Assembly (NCBI RefSeq): GCF_900090235.1 | Contig: NZ_LT607750.1 | Location: forward strand, 2,802,501 to 2,866,500 | Direction: 5' to 3' | Source of the DNA: Micromonospora echinaurantiaca | GTDB lineage: Bacteria; Actinomycetota; Actinomycetes; Mycobacteriales; Micromonosporaceae | DNA length: 64,000 bases | Shown here: in pieces, positions 7,786 to 14,912 of the stretch | Numbering within the stretch: the first letter of the stretch is position 1 | Layout: the number at the start of each line of letters is the position of its first letter | The notes under the pieces: generated by a model | Told to the model about the DNA's origin: nothing | Database searches by the model: none | The model's input: the letters and a program-made list of their open reading frames with translations, nothing else | Position numbers and translations under genes: made by a program

Positions 7786-8123
7786 TGCGCTGGATCCACC
7801 GCGACTCGGTGATCAGGTGCGACCACGACGGCCGGGTGGAGAACCGGGCCTCGCAACGCTGGGTCACCGTCACCGGCGTACCGGTGCTGGTGGACGCCGA
7901 CCCGGAGGGGCGCCCGATCACCGCCTGCCCGAACTACGGGCCGACGATCAAGCCCTGCGCGAAGACGCTGCGGGTGCGGGTCGGCTACAGCGACTGGCTG
8001 CGGGTGGACGGTCACCGCGTGGTCCTGTCCCACCTGGACGGTTTCACCGACGGCACCCCGCCGGGCCTGGTCCACCACCGGGTGCGCGACCCGCGCCAGC
8101 GGTTCCTGGGGGCCGACCGGTGA
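7785..8123 (+). CDS. PAAR-like spike tip protein
   Basis: The 112 aa protein likely sharpens the spike. The pattern IRCDHDGRVEN, then WVTVTGVPVLVDADPEG, ITACPNYGPTIKPC fits PAAR-like (DUF4280-related) domains. In those, short beta hairpins meet at a metal site made of His and Cys. Candidate ligands are Cys14, His16 and the two Cys of the ACPNYGPTIKPC segment. Length is typical for a stand-alone tip. ATG 7785 overlaps the spike stop (TGATG). The last codons overlap the gp25-like gene start (GTGA). Confidence 0.8.
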   Translation: MRWIHRDSVIRCDHDGRVENRASQRWVTVTGVPVLVDADPEGRPITACPNYGPTIKPCAKTLRVRVGYSDWLRVDGHRVVLSHLDGFTDGTPPGLVHHRVRDPRQRFLGADR

Positions 8124-8611
8124 GGGCGTTCCGGTTCGTCGGCGCCGGCTTCGACGCGGGTCGCACCGGCGGGCTCGCGCTGACCGCGGCCGGCGGGCTG
8201 GCCATGACCGAGGGCGACGAGACGGTACGCCAGGCGTTGTTCCTGCTGCTGTCCACCACTCCCGGCGAGCGGCTGATGCGCCCCGGCTACGGGTCCCGGT
8301 TGCACCGGCTGGTCTTCGCACCGAACGACGACACCACCGCCGGGCTGGCCATCCACTACGTCCGGCAGGCCATCGCCCGCTGGGAGCCCCGGGTGGAGGT
8401 GGTCGACGTGGACGCCGGCCCCGACCCGGACGACCCGTGGCGGCTGGTGATCCGGCTGGACTACCGGATCCGGGCCAGCCTGGCCCCCGGCCAGCTGGTC
8501 TTCTCGGTCGACCTGCTGCCCGCCGACGAGCCGGCCGACGTCGCACCACCCGGGACCGCCCGACCGGCCGACCGGCCCGGGGCCCCGAGCGCGGAGGGAG
8601 CGCCGTCATGA
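8120..8611 (+). CDS. gp25-like baseplate wedge protein (Pvc9-like)
   Basis: This 163 aa protein has the gp25/GPW fold that starts sheath assembly at the baseplate. The hallmark is TVRQALFLLLSTTPGERLMRPGYGSRLHRLVF, where the central part carries the Glu-Arg and Gly-Tyr residues conserved in gp25. It continues with IHYVRQAIARWEPRVEV and a final strand pair. The first 35 residues and the Pro-rich last 30 are extra. GTG 8120 and TGA overlap at both ends of the gene, consistent with coupled translation. Confidence 0.9.
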   Translation: MRAFRFVGAGFDAGRTGGLALTAAGGLAMTEGDETVRQALFLLLSTTPGERLMRPGYGSRLHRLVFAPNDDTTAGLAIHYVRQAIARWEPRVEVVDVDAGPDPDDPWRLVIRLDYRIRASLAPGQLVFSVDLLPADEPADVAPPGTARPADRPGAPSAEGAPS

Positions 8612-11298
8612 CCCTGCCCGTGCCGCACCTGGACGACCGGACCTTCCTCGACCTGGTCACCGAGGCCCGGGAGCGGATCCGCCAGTCCTGCCCGGGCTGG
8701 ACCGACCTGTCCGCGCACGACCCGGGGATCGCCCTGGTGGAGGCGTTCGCGTACCTCACCGAGGTGATGATCTACCGGCTGAACCAGCTGCCGGAGAAGG
8801 CGTACGTGTCGTTCCTCAACCTGCTCGGGGTGACCCGGCACCCGCCGTCGGTGGCCTGGGCGGACGTCCGGTTCACCCGGACCGGCGGGGACCGGGGCGC
8901 GATCCGGATCCCGGCCGGCACCCGGGTCGCGGCGGCCCGGGGCGCCGATCCCCGGCCGGTCGTCTTCGTCACCACCGAGCCGGCCCTGCTGCCCGCCGGG
9001 CAGGCCGAGGTGACCGTCCGGATGCACCACTGCGCGCCGGTCGAGGCGGAACTGCTGGGCGTCGGCACCGGGCAGCCCGGCCAGGTGCTGCGCGCCGCGC
9101 GGGCGCCGCTGGCGCGGACCGCCGAGCCGCTGGACCTGCTGCTCGGCGTGGAGGTGCCGGCCGGTTCGGTGGAGCTCGGCGCGGCGGCGCGCGAGCACGA
9201 GGGGCGCACGTTCGAGATCTGGCGGCCGGTGGACAGCTTCGCCGGCGTCGGCCCGCAGGCGAAGGTCTACCTGGTCGACCGCTGCTCCGGCACGGTCACC
9301 TTCGCCCCCGCCCTGGACCTGCGCGACCCGCCGCCGGCCGAGCCTGCCGGCGGCCCCACGCCCGATGGCTCCGCTGCCGGCGACCCGGTCGGCCCGGACG
9401 GCGGGACCGGTGCCGCCGAGCCCCGGGATCCGGGTGGTGCGGGTGGGCCGGTGACCGTGGCGGCGGTGCCGCCGGCCGGGCGGCAGGTCCGGCTCTGGTA
9501 CCGGGCCGGCGGCGGACCGGCCGGCAACGTGGCGGCCGGCACCCTGACCAGCCTGCGCGACCCGCTGCCCGGGGTGCGGGTGGAGAACCCGGCGTCGGCC
9601 GCCGGCGGGCGGGACCTGGAGTCGCTGGAGTCGGTTCTGCTCCGCGGCCCGTACGAGTTCTTCGCCCAGCAACGGGCGGTGACCGCCCGGGACTACGAGG
9701 TGCTGGCCGCCGGCTCCGGCGCGGTGGCCCGGGCCCGGGCGTTCACCCGCGCCGCCGTCTACAGCTACGCCCGCCCCGGCGAGGTCGAGGTGGTGCTGGT
9801 GCCGTACGTGCCGGAGGCGGCCCGGCCCGGCGGCCGGCTGCCGGTGGCGGTGCTGCGCGAGCACGAGGTCGAGGAGGCCCGGGCCCGGGTCGAGGCCGAC
9901 CTGGACCGGCGCCGGGCGTTGGGCACCAGTTGCCGGGCCGGCTGGGCCCGCTACAAGGCGGTGTCGATCCGGGCCCGGGTGGTGGTACGCCGTGAGGAGG
10001 ACGCCGACGCGGTCCGCCGCCGCATCCACGACCGGCTGCACTCCACGCTCAGCCCGCTGCCCACCCCGCTCAACCCGACCGGCTGGGCGTTCGGGGAGCC
10101 GCTGCGCGCCTCCAACGTGTACCGGCTGCTGGAACACGCCGAACCCGGGGTGCGCTACGTCGAGTCGGTCCGCTTCGTGGTCGACGAGGCGCCCGACGCG
10201 CAGGTCAACGCGGTGGCGGTGGACCAGTACCAGCCGCGCACCTGGTACGCCGGGCGCGGGCCGGTGCTGTTCCGCTCCACCAACGCCGGGGCGGGCTGGG
10301 AGCCGGCCGGCCGGTTCGACGGCGAGACGGTGCTGCGGGTGGCGCCGGCCCCGGCCCCGACCCGCCCGGGCATCGTGCCCCGCCCCGGCGCGGTCGCGGC
10401 GGTCACGCTGCGCGCCGGCGGCGGCTCGCGGGTGCACCTGAGCACCGACCTGGGCGAGACCTGGTCGCTGCTGACCGACCTGGCCTCCCGGATCACGGAT
10501 CTGGCCTGGATCGACCGGGACGGCGCCGGCGCGCTGCTGGTCGCCACCGACACCGGGCTCTACGAGGTGTCTCTGCTGCCCGGCGCGGTGCCGCTGCAGA
10601 TCCTGGTCGACCCGGCCGACGCCGACCGCGGCTTCTACGCGGTCCGCGCGTTCGTCTCCGAACGCGGCGCGCCCGGCGTGGCGGTGGCCGCCCAGGCCGG
10701 TTTCGGCGTCTACCTGTCCACCGCGGCCGGCCGGCCCGGCACCTTCGGCCACGTCGGTCTGGCCAACGTGGACAACCGGGTCCTCGCCGTGCAGTACGAC
10801 GGTCCGGCCACGCTGCTGTGGAGCGGCACCGGCGAGCCGGACCCGAAGAAACCGGGCCAGGGCTGTTACCGCACCCGGCTGTTCGAGTCGGACGTGCAGT
10901 GGCAGCCGGTGCAGACCGGCTGGATCGGCGGCACCTGCCGGGACCTGGCCTTCGCCGGCCCGCTCGCGGTCGCCGCCACGCAGAGCGGCGGGGTGGTCCG
11001 GCTGGACACCCTGGCCGCGCAGCCGCAGTGGGCGCCGGTGATGGTCAACTGCGGGCTGCCGCTTCGGGACCGCACCCGGTTCCTGCCGGTGGACGCGATC
11101 GCCGCCACCGCCGGCCCGGACCGGCTGATCCTGGCCGGCGGCGAACGCGGGGTGTACCGCAGCGGCAACGCCGTCGACTGGGCGGCGAGCGCCAACCAGG
11201 CCACCGCGGACGTGGTGACCGTTCCCGACACCTGGCTGCTCTGCTCCGGCGAGCACGACATCGAGGTGGTGCGGCAGGATGCGACGCGCGGCGATTGA
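8608..11298 (+). CDS. Baseplate J/gp6-like wedge fused to a BNR-type beta-propeller
   Basis: The 896 aa product joins two parts. Residues 1-530 are a baseplate J/gp6-like wedge protein, beginning LDDRTFLDLVTEARERI, with DPGIALVEAFAYLTEVMIYR and later QQRAVTARDYEVLA, as in Pvc11. A Pro/Gly insertion lies at about 240-290. Residues 540-896 form repeated strands of the sialidase/YCF48 kind: VLFRSTNAGAGWE, VHLSTDLGETWSLL, LLVATDTGLYEV, GVYRSGNAVDW. Asp-box-like S-T/D-x-G-x-x-W motifs recur, suggesting a propeller. In a baseplate such a domain could be a surface contact module. The fusion is clear in the sequence; the role is inference. Stops and starts overlap on both sides. Confidence 0.88.
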   Translation: MTLPVPHLDDRTFLDLVTEARERIRQSCPGWTDLSAHDPGIALVEAFAYLTEVMIYRLNQLPEKAYVSFLNLLGVTRHPPSVAWADVRFTRTGGDRGAIRIPAGTRVAAARGADPRPVVFVTTEPALLPAGQAEVTVRMHHCAPVEAELLGVGTGQPGQVLRAARAPLARTAEPLDLLLGVEVPAGSVELGAAAREHEGRTFEIWRPVDSFAGVGPQAKVYLVDRCSGTVTFAPALDLRDPPPAEPAGGPTPDGSAAGDPVGPDGGTGAAEPRDPGGAGGPVTVAAVPPAGRQVRLWYRAGGGPAGNVAAGTLTSLRDPLPGVRVENPASAAGGRDLESLESVLLRGPYEFFAQQRAVTARDYEVLAAGSGAVARARAFTRAAVYSYARPGEVEVVLVPYVPEAARPGGRLPVAVLREHEVEEARARVEADLDRRRALGTSCRAGWARYKAVSIRARVVVRREEDADAVRRRIHDRLHSTLSPLPTPLNPTGWAFGEPLRASNVYRLLEHAEPGVRYVESVRFVVDEAPDAQVNAVAVDQYQPRTWYAGRGPVLFRSTNAGAGWEPAGRFDGETVLRVAPAPAPTRPGIVPRPGAVAAVTLRAGGGSRVHLSTDLGETWSLLTDLASRITDLAWIDRDGAGALLVATDTGLYEVSLLPGAVPLQILVDPADADRGFYAVRAFVSERGAPGVAVAAQAGFGVYLSTAAGRPGTFGHVGLANVDNRVLAVQYDGPATLLWSGTGEPDPKKPGQGCYRTRLFESDVQWQPVQTGWIGGTCRDLAFAGPLAVAATQSGGVVRLDTLAAQPQWAPVMVNCGLPLRDRTRFLPVDAIAATAGPDRLILAGGERGVYRSGNAVDWAASANQATADVVTVPDTWLLCSGEHDIEVVRQDATRGD

Positions 11299-11797
11299 GC
11301 GGCTGCTGCCCGCGGCGTACCAGCGGGCGTGCGTGCCGGGCAGCGTGCTGTGGGCGCTGCTGGACGTGATGGAGGCGCTGCACGCCCCGGACGAGGCGGT
11401 GCTGGCCGACGTCGACGCGCTCTTCGCCCCGTACCGGGCGCCGGACGCGATGGTCGTCGCGCTGGCCCGCTGGGTGGCGATGGACCACGTGGTGGCCTCG
11501 CCCCGGCCGGACACCCCGCTGCCGCTGCCGCCGGGTCGGCTGCGGGACCTGGTGGCGCACGGCGCGCTGCTGGCCCGCTGGCGCGGCACCCCGTACGGGC
11601 TGCGCCTCGCGCTGGAGGTGGCGACCGGGCTGCGTGGCTTCGTGCTGGCCGAGCCGGCCGACCGGCCGTTCCACGTGGTGGTGCGGGTGCCCGCGGCCGC
11701 CACCGAGCAGCAGTTGGCCGTGGCGACCCGCATCGTCGAGGCGGAGAAGCCCGCGTCGACCACCGTCGAGATCGTCGTCGCAGAGGAGCCCTTATGA
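11279..11797 (+). CDS. Phage tail protein I-like baseplate component
   Basis: The 172 aa protein fits the tail protein I (P2 gpI-like) family that completes the baseplate wedge. It has AIERLLPAAYQ at the start, then DVMEALHAPDEAVLADVD and ARWVAMD, GRLRDLVAHGALLARWRGTPYGLRLALEVATG. The L-R-W-R-G-T-xxG segment is the most characteristic part of this family. Its gene starts 20 nt before the end of the J-like gene and overlaps the next by 4 nt. In eCIS clusters this gene normally follows the J-like gene, as here. Confidence 0.88.
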   Translation: MRRAAIERLLPAAYQRACVPGSVLWALLDVMEALHAPDEAVLADVDALFAPYRAPDAMVVALARWVAMDHVVASPRPDTPLPLPPGRLRDLVAHGALLARWRGTPYGLRLALEVATGLRGFVLAEPADRPFHVVVRVPAAATEQQLAVATRIVEAEKPASTTVEIVVAEEPL

Positions 11798-12723
11798 CCA
11801 CCGAGTGGGCGGTCGTCGCGGCCGCCGAGCAGTTCACCCTGGACGCCCGCAACACCGGGGAGCTGACCTTCACCGTCTCCAACCCGGGCGTCGCGCCGGA
11901 CACCGTCGTCTTCGACGTGGCACCCGGCGAGGGCAGCCAGCGCTCCTGGTTCACCGTCACCGAGCCGCAGCGGGTGGTGCCCGGGCAGGGCTCGGTGTCG
12001 TTCCTGGTCCGGCTGGTGGTGCCGGCCGGCACCGCGCCGCGTCGCTACGACATGACCGGGTTCGCGTACTCGGCGAACACCGCGCCGGAGGAGAGTTCCC
12101 GCTCCAGCGGGCGGGTCACCTACGAGGTCCGGGCGGTCACCCCGACCCGGCGCAGCCCGTGGCCGTGGGTCGCCGCCGCGGCGGCGCTGGTGCTGCTCGC
12201 CTCGGCGGTGGTGGTCTTCCTGGTCACCCGGGACGGCGACCCGGCGCCCCCGGGTGAGCCGCGGGTGGTCACCGTGGAGGCGGAGGACCTGGTCGACGGG
12301 GCGATGGTGCTGTCGCCGCGGGGTGCGGCGGCCACCGTGGTGCGGCAGCCGAACTGCTGCGGGGTGGTCTGGTCGCAGGACACCCAGTTGTTCTTCCAGG
12401 GCCGGGCGATCGGCGACCAGGTGACCGTCACGGTGACCCTGCCCGCGGACGCCACCTGGCGGTTCGCCACCGTCCGGACCACCTCGTTCGACTACGCCAA
12501 CACGGTGTTCACCATCGACGGCGTCCAGGTCGGCGGCGTCTTCCTCGGCTTCAGTCCGACCGTGGTCCGCACGGACTGGCTCGACGTGGGCACCATCCGG
12601 CTCGGCCCGGGCCCGCACCGGATCACGCTGGTGGTGGTCGGCAAGACGCAGGACACCGACCGGTACTTCGCCGGGATCGACGCGATCCGGTTCACCGAGG
12701 TCGCCCCGGCGGACACCCGATGA
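11794..12723 (+). CDS. Single-pass membrane protein with Ig-like and carbohydrate-binding-like domains; possible particle anchor
   Basis: The 309 aa protein has three parts. Residues 1-118 form an Ig-like beta sandwich (ARNTGELTFTVSNPG, VPGQGSVSFLVRLVVPAG), resembling domains that contact proteins or walls. A transmembrane helix spans about 125-144. Residues 155-309 form a jelly-roll-like domain (VTVEAEDLVDGAMVL, DYANTVFTIDGVQVGG, GPGPHRITLVVVG) with the look of carbohydrate-binding modules. There is no signal peptide, so the first domain probably stays in the cytoplasm and the second faces outside. Membrane proteins that recruit cytoplasmic contractile particles are known in Streptomyces; equivalence here is inference. 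ATG 11794 overlaps the previous stop. Confidence 0.8.
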   Translation: MTTEWAVVAAAEQFTLDARNTGELTFTVSNPGVAPDTVVFDVAPGEGSQRSWFTVTEPQRVVPGQGSVSFLVRLVVPAGTAPRRYDMTGFAYSANTAPEESSRSSGRVTYEVRAVTPTRRSPWPWVAAAAALVLLASAVVVFLVTRDGDPAPPGEPRVVTVEAEDLVDGAMVLSPRGAAATVVRQPNCCGVVWSQDTQLFFQGRAIGDQVTVTVTLPADATWRFATVRTTSFDYANTVFTIDGVQVGGVFLGFSPTVVRTDWLDVGTIRLGPGPHRITLVVVGKTQDTDRYFAGIDAIRFTEVAPADTR

Positions 12724-12794
12724 GCGAGCGAGTCATCAGGCTCGGCGCGACGGGGCCGCATGCCGGCAAGCAGCGCAGCGGAGTGCCGTCGTGA
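12720..12794 (+). repeat. Intergenic repeat-like element that is also a 24-codon bridging mini-ORF
   Basis: The sequence between two genes starts GAGCGAGCGAGTCATCAGG and ends GCAGCGCAGCGGAGTGCC. I recall near-identical intergenic strings from Micromonospora/Salinispora genomes (memory, not checked). It is also an ATG-to-TGA frame of 24 aa. Its ATG overlaps the upstream stop (ATGA) and its TGA overlaps the downstream GTG (GTGA). This keeps translational coupling through the insertion. A peptide function is doubtful. Confidence 0.5.
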
Positions 12795-13246
12795 GCGGGC
12801 GGCAGAAGGCGCTGCTGGTGCTGCTCGGCGTACTGCTGGTGGCGCTCTTCGCCGTGGCGGTGGCCGGCGGCCGGGCCGACCGGGGCGACCCGGCGGACCG
12901 GTCGGGCCTGGTCGACCGGCTCGGCCGGCTCGGCGGCGAGCAGGCCGCGGTGGACCCGGCGGCGGTCGCCGCGGAGTGCGCTGTCGAGCCCGGCCGGCTG
13001 GTCTTCACCGGCGGCTGCGCGCTGCGGGTCGCCGCCCCGGGTGGGCTGCGCACGCTGGTCCTGCGCAGCCCGGCCCGGTTCACCGTCGAGGCGCCGGCCC
13101 CCGGCGACATCGACGTCACGGTGCGGGACGACGTCGAGCCGGCCGCCGACGGCGCGGTGGTCCGGGTGGCGGTGGACCGGCCGACCACCGTCCTGCTGGG
13201 CTGCCCGGGCCTGGGCACCTGCACGGTCACCGTCGCCCCGTCCTGA
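12791..13246 (+). CDS. Small membrane-anchored protein with beta-rich outer domain, eCIS-associated
   Basis: This 151 aa protein has an N-terminal hydrophobic helix (about residues 7-26). After it come a charged linker and a domain of short strands (GRLVFTGGCALRVAA, LRTLVLRSPARFTVEAPAPGDIDVTV, VVRVAVDRPTTVLLGCPG). Four cysteines in the outer part (for example ECAV, GGCAL, GCPG, GTCTV) could form two disulfides. It has no lipobox. I do not recognise a family. It follows the anchor-like protein and precedes a polytopic membrane protein on the same strand, so it likely belongs to the same operon. GTG 12791 is chosen because it overlaps the preceding element. Confidence 0.7.
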   Translation: MSGRQKALLVLLGVLLVALFAVAVAGGRADRGDPADRSGLVDRLGRLGGEQAAVDPAAVAAECAVEPGRLVFTGGCALRVAAPGGLRTLVLRSPARFTVEAPAPGDIDVTVRDDVEPAADGAVVRVAVDRPTTVLLGCPGLGTCTVTVAPS

Positions 13247-13269
13247 CCGCCGCGAGGAGGAGGCTCCCG

Positions 13270-14028
13270 ATGGGCGAGTTGCGCAAGCCGTTCCTGCTGC
13301 TGGCGATGCTGGCGGTGGTGCTGGCCATCGCCGTGGAGCTGGGCGCCGGGCTGCTCACCGGCGGCGGGGACGCCGGTGCGGCGCTGCGGGACAGCGCCGG
13401 GGCGCTGGACGTGGAACTCGGCGAGGTCTCCGGGGTCACCGAACCGTCCGGCCGCGGCACCAGCTACCTGGCGCTGGTCGACGCGGTGGCGGTCTGGACC
13501 ACCGGGCTGTTCTGCCTGAGCCTGCTGCTGTCCGAGCGCGTCCAGGGCCGGGTGCAGGGCGTGGCCACCCTGGTCTTCGCGATCGTGCTGATCCTCGTGT
13601 CGCTGGTCGCGCTGCTGGTCGCGTTCGTCGAGCTGTCCGTGATGGTGTCGCTCTTCCTGGCCGCGCCGTTCGGCACCCTGGCGTACCTGGCGCTGTGGGG
13701 GTTCTTCCCGGTCGGTGAGGCGGCGCTGCTGCTCGGGCTGGTGCTGCTGCTCAAGCTCGCCTGGGGCGGGCTGCTGCTGGCCGCGCAACCGCGCTTCGCG
13801 CAGAACAAGGGCCTGGTCGCGCTGGTGCTGACCACGCTGCTCTGCACGGTGGTGCTGGAGTTCCTGCACCGGCTGGTGCCGGTGATCCTGGTCAGCATCC
13901 TGGACGACATCGGCGCGCTGGTCTTCTCGGTGGTCGCCCTGGTCTGGGGCGTGGTGCTGCTGGTCGGTTCGATCCCGGCCATCGTCAAGGCGGTCCGGGT
14001 CACCGGCGCCCTCGCCGACCGCTCCTGA
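13270..14028 (+). CDS. Polytopic membrane protein at end of eCIS operon
   Basis: The 252 aa protein has about six hydrophobic segments: 7-30, 67-86, 97-120, 125-145, 150-175 and 185-245 (probably two helices in the last). A loop between the first and second helix carries acidic and Ser residues and probably faces outside. I see no catalytic or transporter motif. GAGGAGGAGG precedes ATG 13270 by several bases, a very strong ribosome binding site. It is the last gene on this strand before a change in gene content, so I treat it as the end of the eCIS operon. The function is unknown. Confidence 0.75.
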   Translation: MGELRKPFLLLAMLAVVLAIAVELGAGLLTGGGDAGAALRDSAGALDVELGEVSGVTEPSGRGTSYLALVDAVAVWTTGLFCLSLLLSERVQGRVQGVATLVFAIVLILVSLVALLVAFVELSVMVSLFLAAPFGTLAYLALWGFFPVGEAALLLGLVLLLKLAWGGLLLAAQPRFAQNKGLVALVLTTLLCTVVLEFLHRLVPVILVSILDDIGALVFSVVALVWGVVLLVGSIPAIVKAVRVTGALADRS

Positions 14029-14065
14029 CCCGCCGGCCGGAAAGGTCGGTGGGTGGTCGAGGTCC

Positions 14066-14235
14066 TCAGCGGGCCGCCGTTCCCGGGGCCTCGCCGGCGC
14101 GGGCCAGTTCCGCCAGCCGGTCCAGCTGGTCGGGGTCGGCCAGCGCGGACCCGACCGCGACCACCCGCACCCCGGCGGCCAGGAATTCGCCGGCGGTGCC
14201 GCCGTACCGCACCGAACCGTCGGACTGGACGGTTT
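14066..14235 (-). pseudogene. C-terminal fragment of a KDPG aldolase
   Basis: The minus strand from about 14235 down to the TGA at 14066-14068 encodes VRYGGTAGEFLAAGVRVVAVGS followed by ALADPDQLDRLAELARAG. The GG-x(3)-EFLAAG..VGSAL pattern is the end of 2-dehydro-3-deoxy-phosphogluconate/4-hydroxy-2-oxoglutarate aldolases, where it binds phosphate. Only about 55 of some 200 residues remain, and the sequence upstream is unrelated. I read this as a decayed gene fragment. Confidence 0.6.
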
Positions 14236-14281
14236 GAGCAACCCGGAAGGCAGGGCAGGGCCAATCGGTGTGCTCTCGCTT

Positions 14282-14310
14282 TTGCCGAGGTCCTGACCCG
14301 TTGTTAGCGT
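14282..14310 (+). promoter_or_regulatory. Predicted sigma-70-type promoter
   Basis: A -35 TTGCCG (14282-14287) and a -10 TAGCGT (14305-14310) are separated by exactly 17 nt. Transcription would start near 14317, which is an ATG. The downstream DUF1801 gene would have a leader of about 124 nt. Confidence 0.55.
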
Positions 14311-14316
14311 GCGGTG

Positions 14317-14451
14317 ATGGCAACCCTTGGCTCGCCGGCGCCGACCACGGTTTCCGCGGTTTCACGCTGTCGCCAGGTTGCATCGCGCTACGTCGACGTC
14401 CCTTTCCGGATGTCGCGGACCGCACAGGGAAGTGTCACTCATGACCGATGA
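14317..14451 (+). CDS. Possible leaderless 44-codon leader ORF
   Basis: ATG 14317 lies 6 nt after a well-spaced -10 box, the position expected of a leaderless start in actinobacteria. The frame encodes 44 aa without a hydrophobic segment or known motif and ends 11 nt inside the DUF1801 gene in another frame. It could be a leader peptide that couples translation, or simply 5' untranslated sequence. Nothing but the position supports it. Confidence 0.3.
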   Translation: MATLGSPAPTTVSAVSRCRQVASRYVDVPFRMSRTAQGSVTHDR

Positions 14452-14869
14452 CAAGAAGCACGACACGGGACCGACGTTGCTCTCGGGCGGCAATCCCCAG
14501 ATCCCCAAGGGTGAGGGAAACGGGCCGGTGCGGGACTACATCGCTGCCATGCCCGGCTGGAAACGAGGCGTCGGGGAGCGCCTGGACGAGCTCATCGTGC
14601 GCACCGTTCCCGGGGTGCACAAGGCCGTGAAGTGGAACCAGCCGTTCTACGGGCTCACGGGCGAGGGCTGGTTCCTGTCGTTCCGCTGCTACACGAACTA
14701 CGTGCAGGTGCAGTTCCTGAAAGGGACATCGCTCGATCCCGTGCCGCCGAAGCCATCCAAGCACGACGAGGTGCGCTATCTCGACATCCGCCAGGATGAG
14801 GAACTGGACGAGAACCAACTGCGCTCCTGGATCGAGCAGGCCAGCCGGTTGCCGGGCGAGCGGATGTGA
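14441..14869 (+). CDS. DUF1801 domain protein
   Basis: The 142 aa protein fits the DUF1801 (YdhG-like) family, a small cytoplasmic alpha/beta fold of unclear role. Visible family stretches are VRDYIAAMPGWKRGVGERLDELI, VPGVHKAVKWNQPFYG and GWFLSFRCYTNYVQVQFLKG. The W-NQPFYG and the FLKG turn are the most typical. The length is normal. The start at 14441 follows AGGGAAG at a usable distance. It sits alone between an aldolase fragment and a convergent sigma-factor gene. Confidence 0.85.
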   Translation: MTDDKKHDTGPTLLSGGNPQIPKGEGNGPVRDYIAAMPGWKRGVGERLDELIVRTVPGVHKAVKWNQPFYGLTGEGWFLSFRCYTNYVQVQFLKGTSLDPVPPKPSKHDEVRYLDIRQDEELDENQLRSWIEQASRLPGERM

Positions 14870-14912
14870 CCAGGCGCGACGACCCGGACGTCGGGCGCTG
14901 CGCCGCTGTGGT

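Noticed and set aside
8461..12618. 1385-codon minus-strand open frame opposite the baseplate genes
   Set aside because: It lies opposite clear gp6-like, tail protein I and membrane genes and is composed of repeated Arg/Gly/Pro/His typical of antisense frames.
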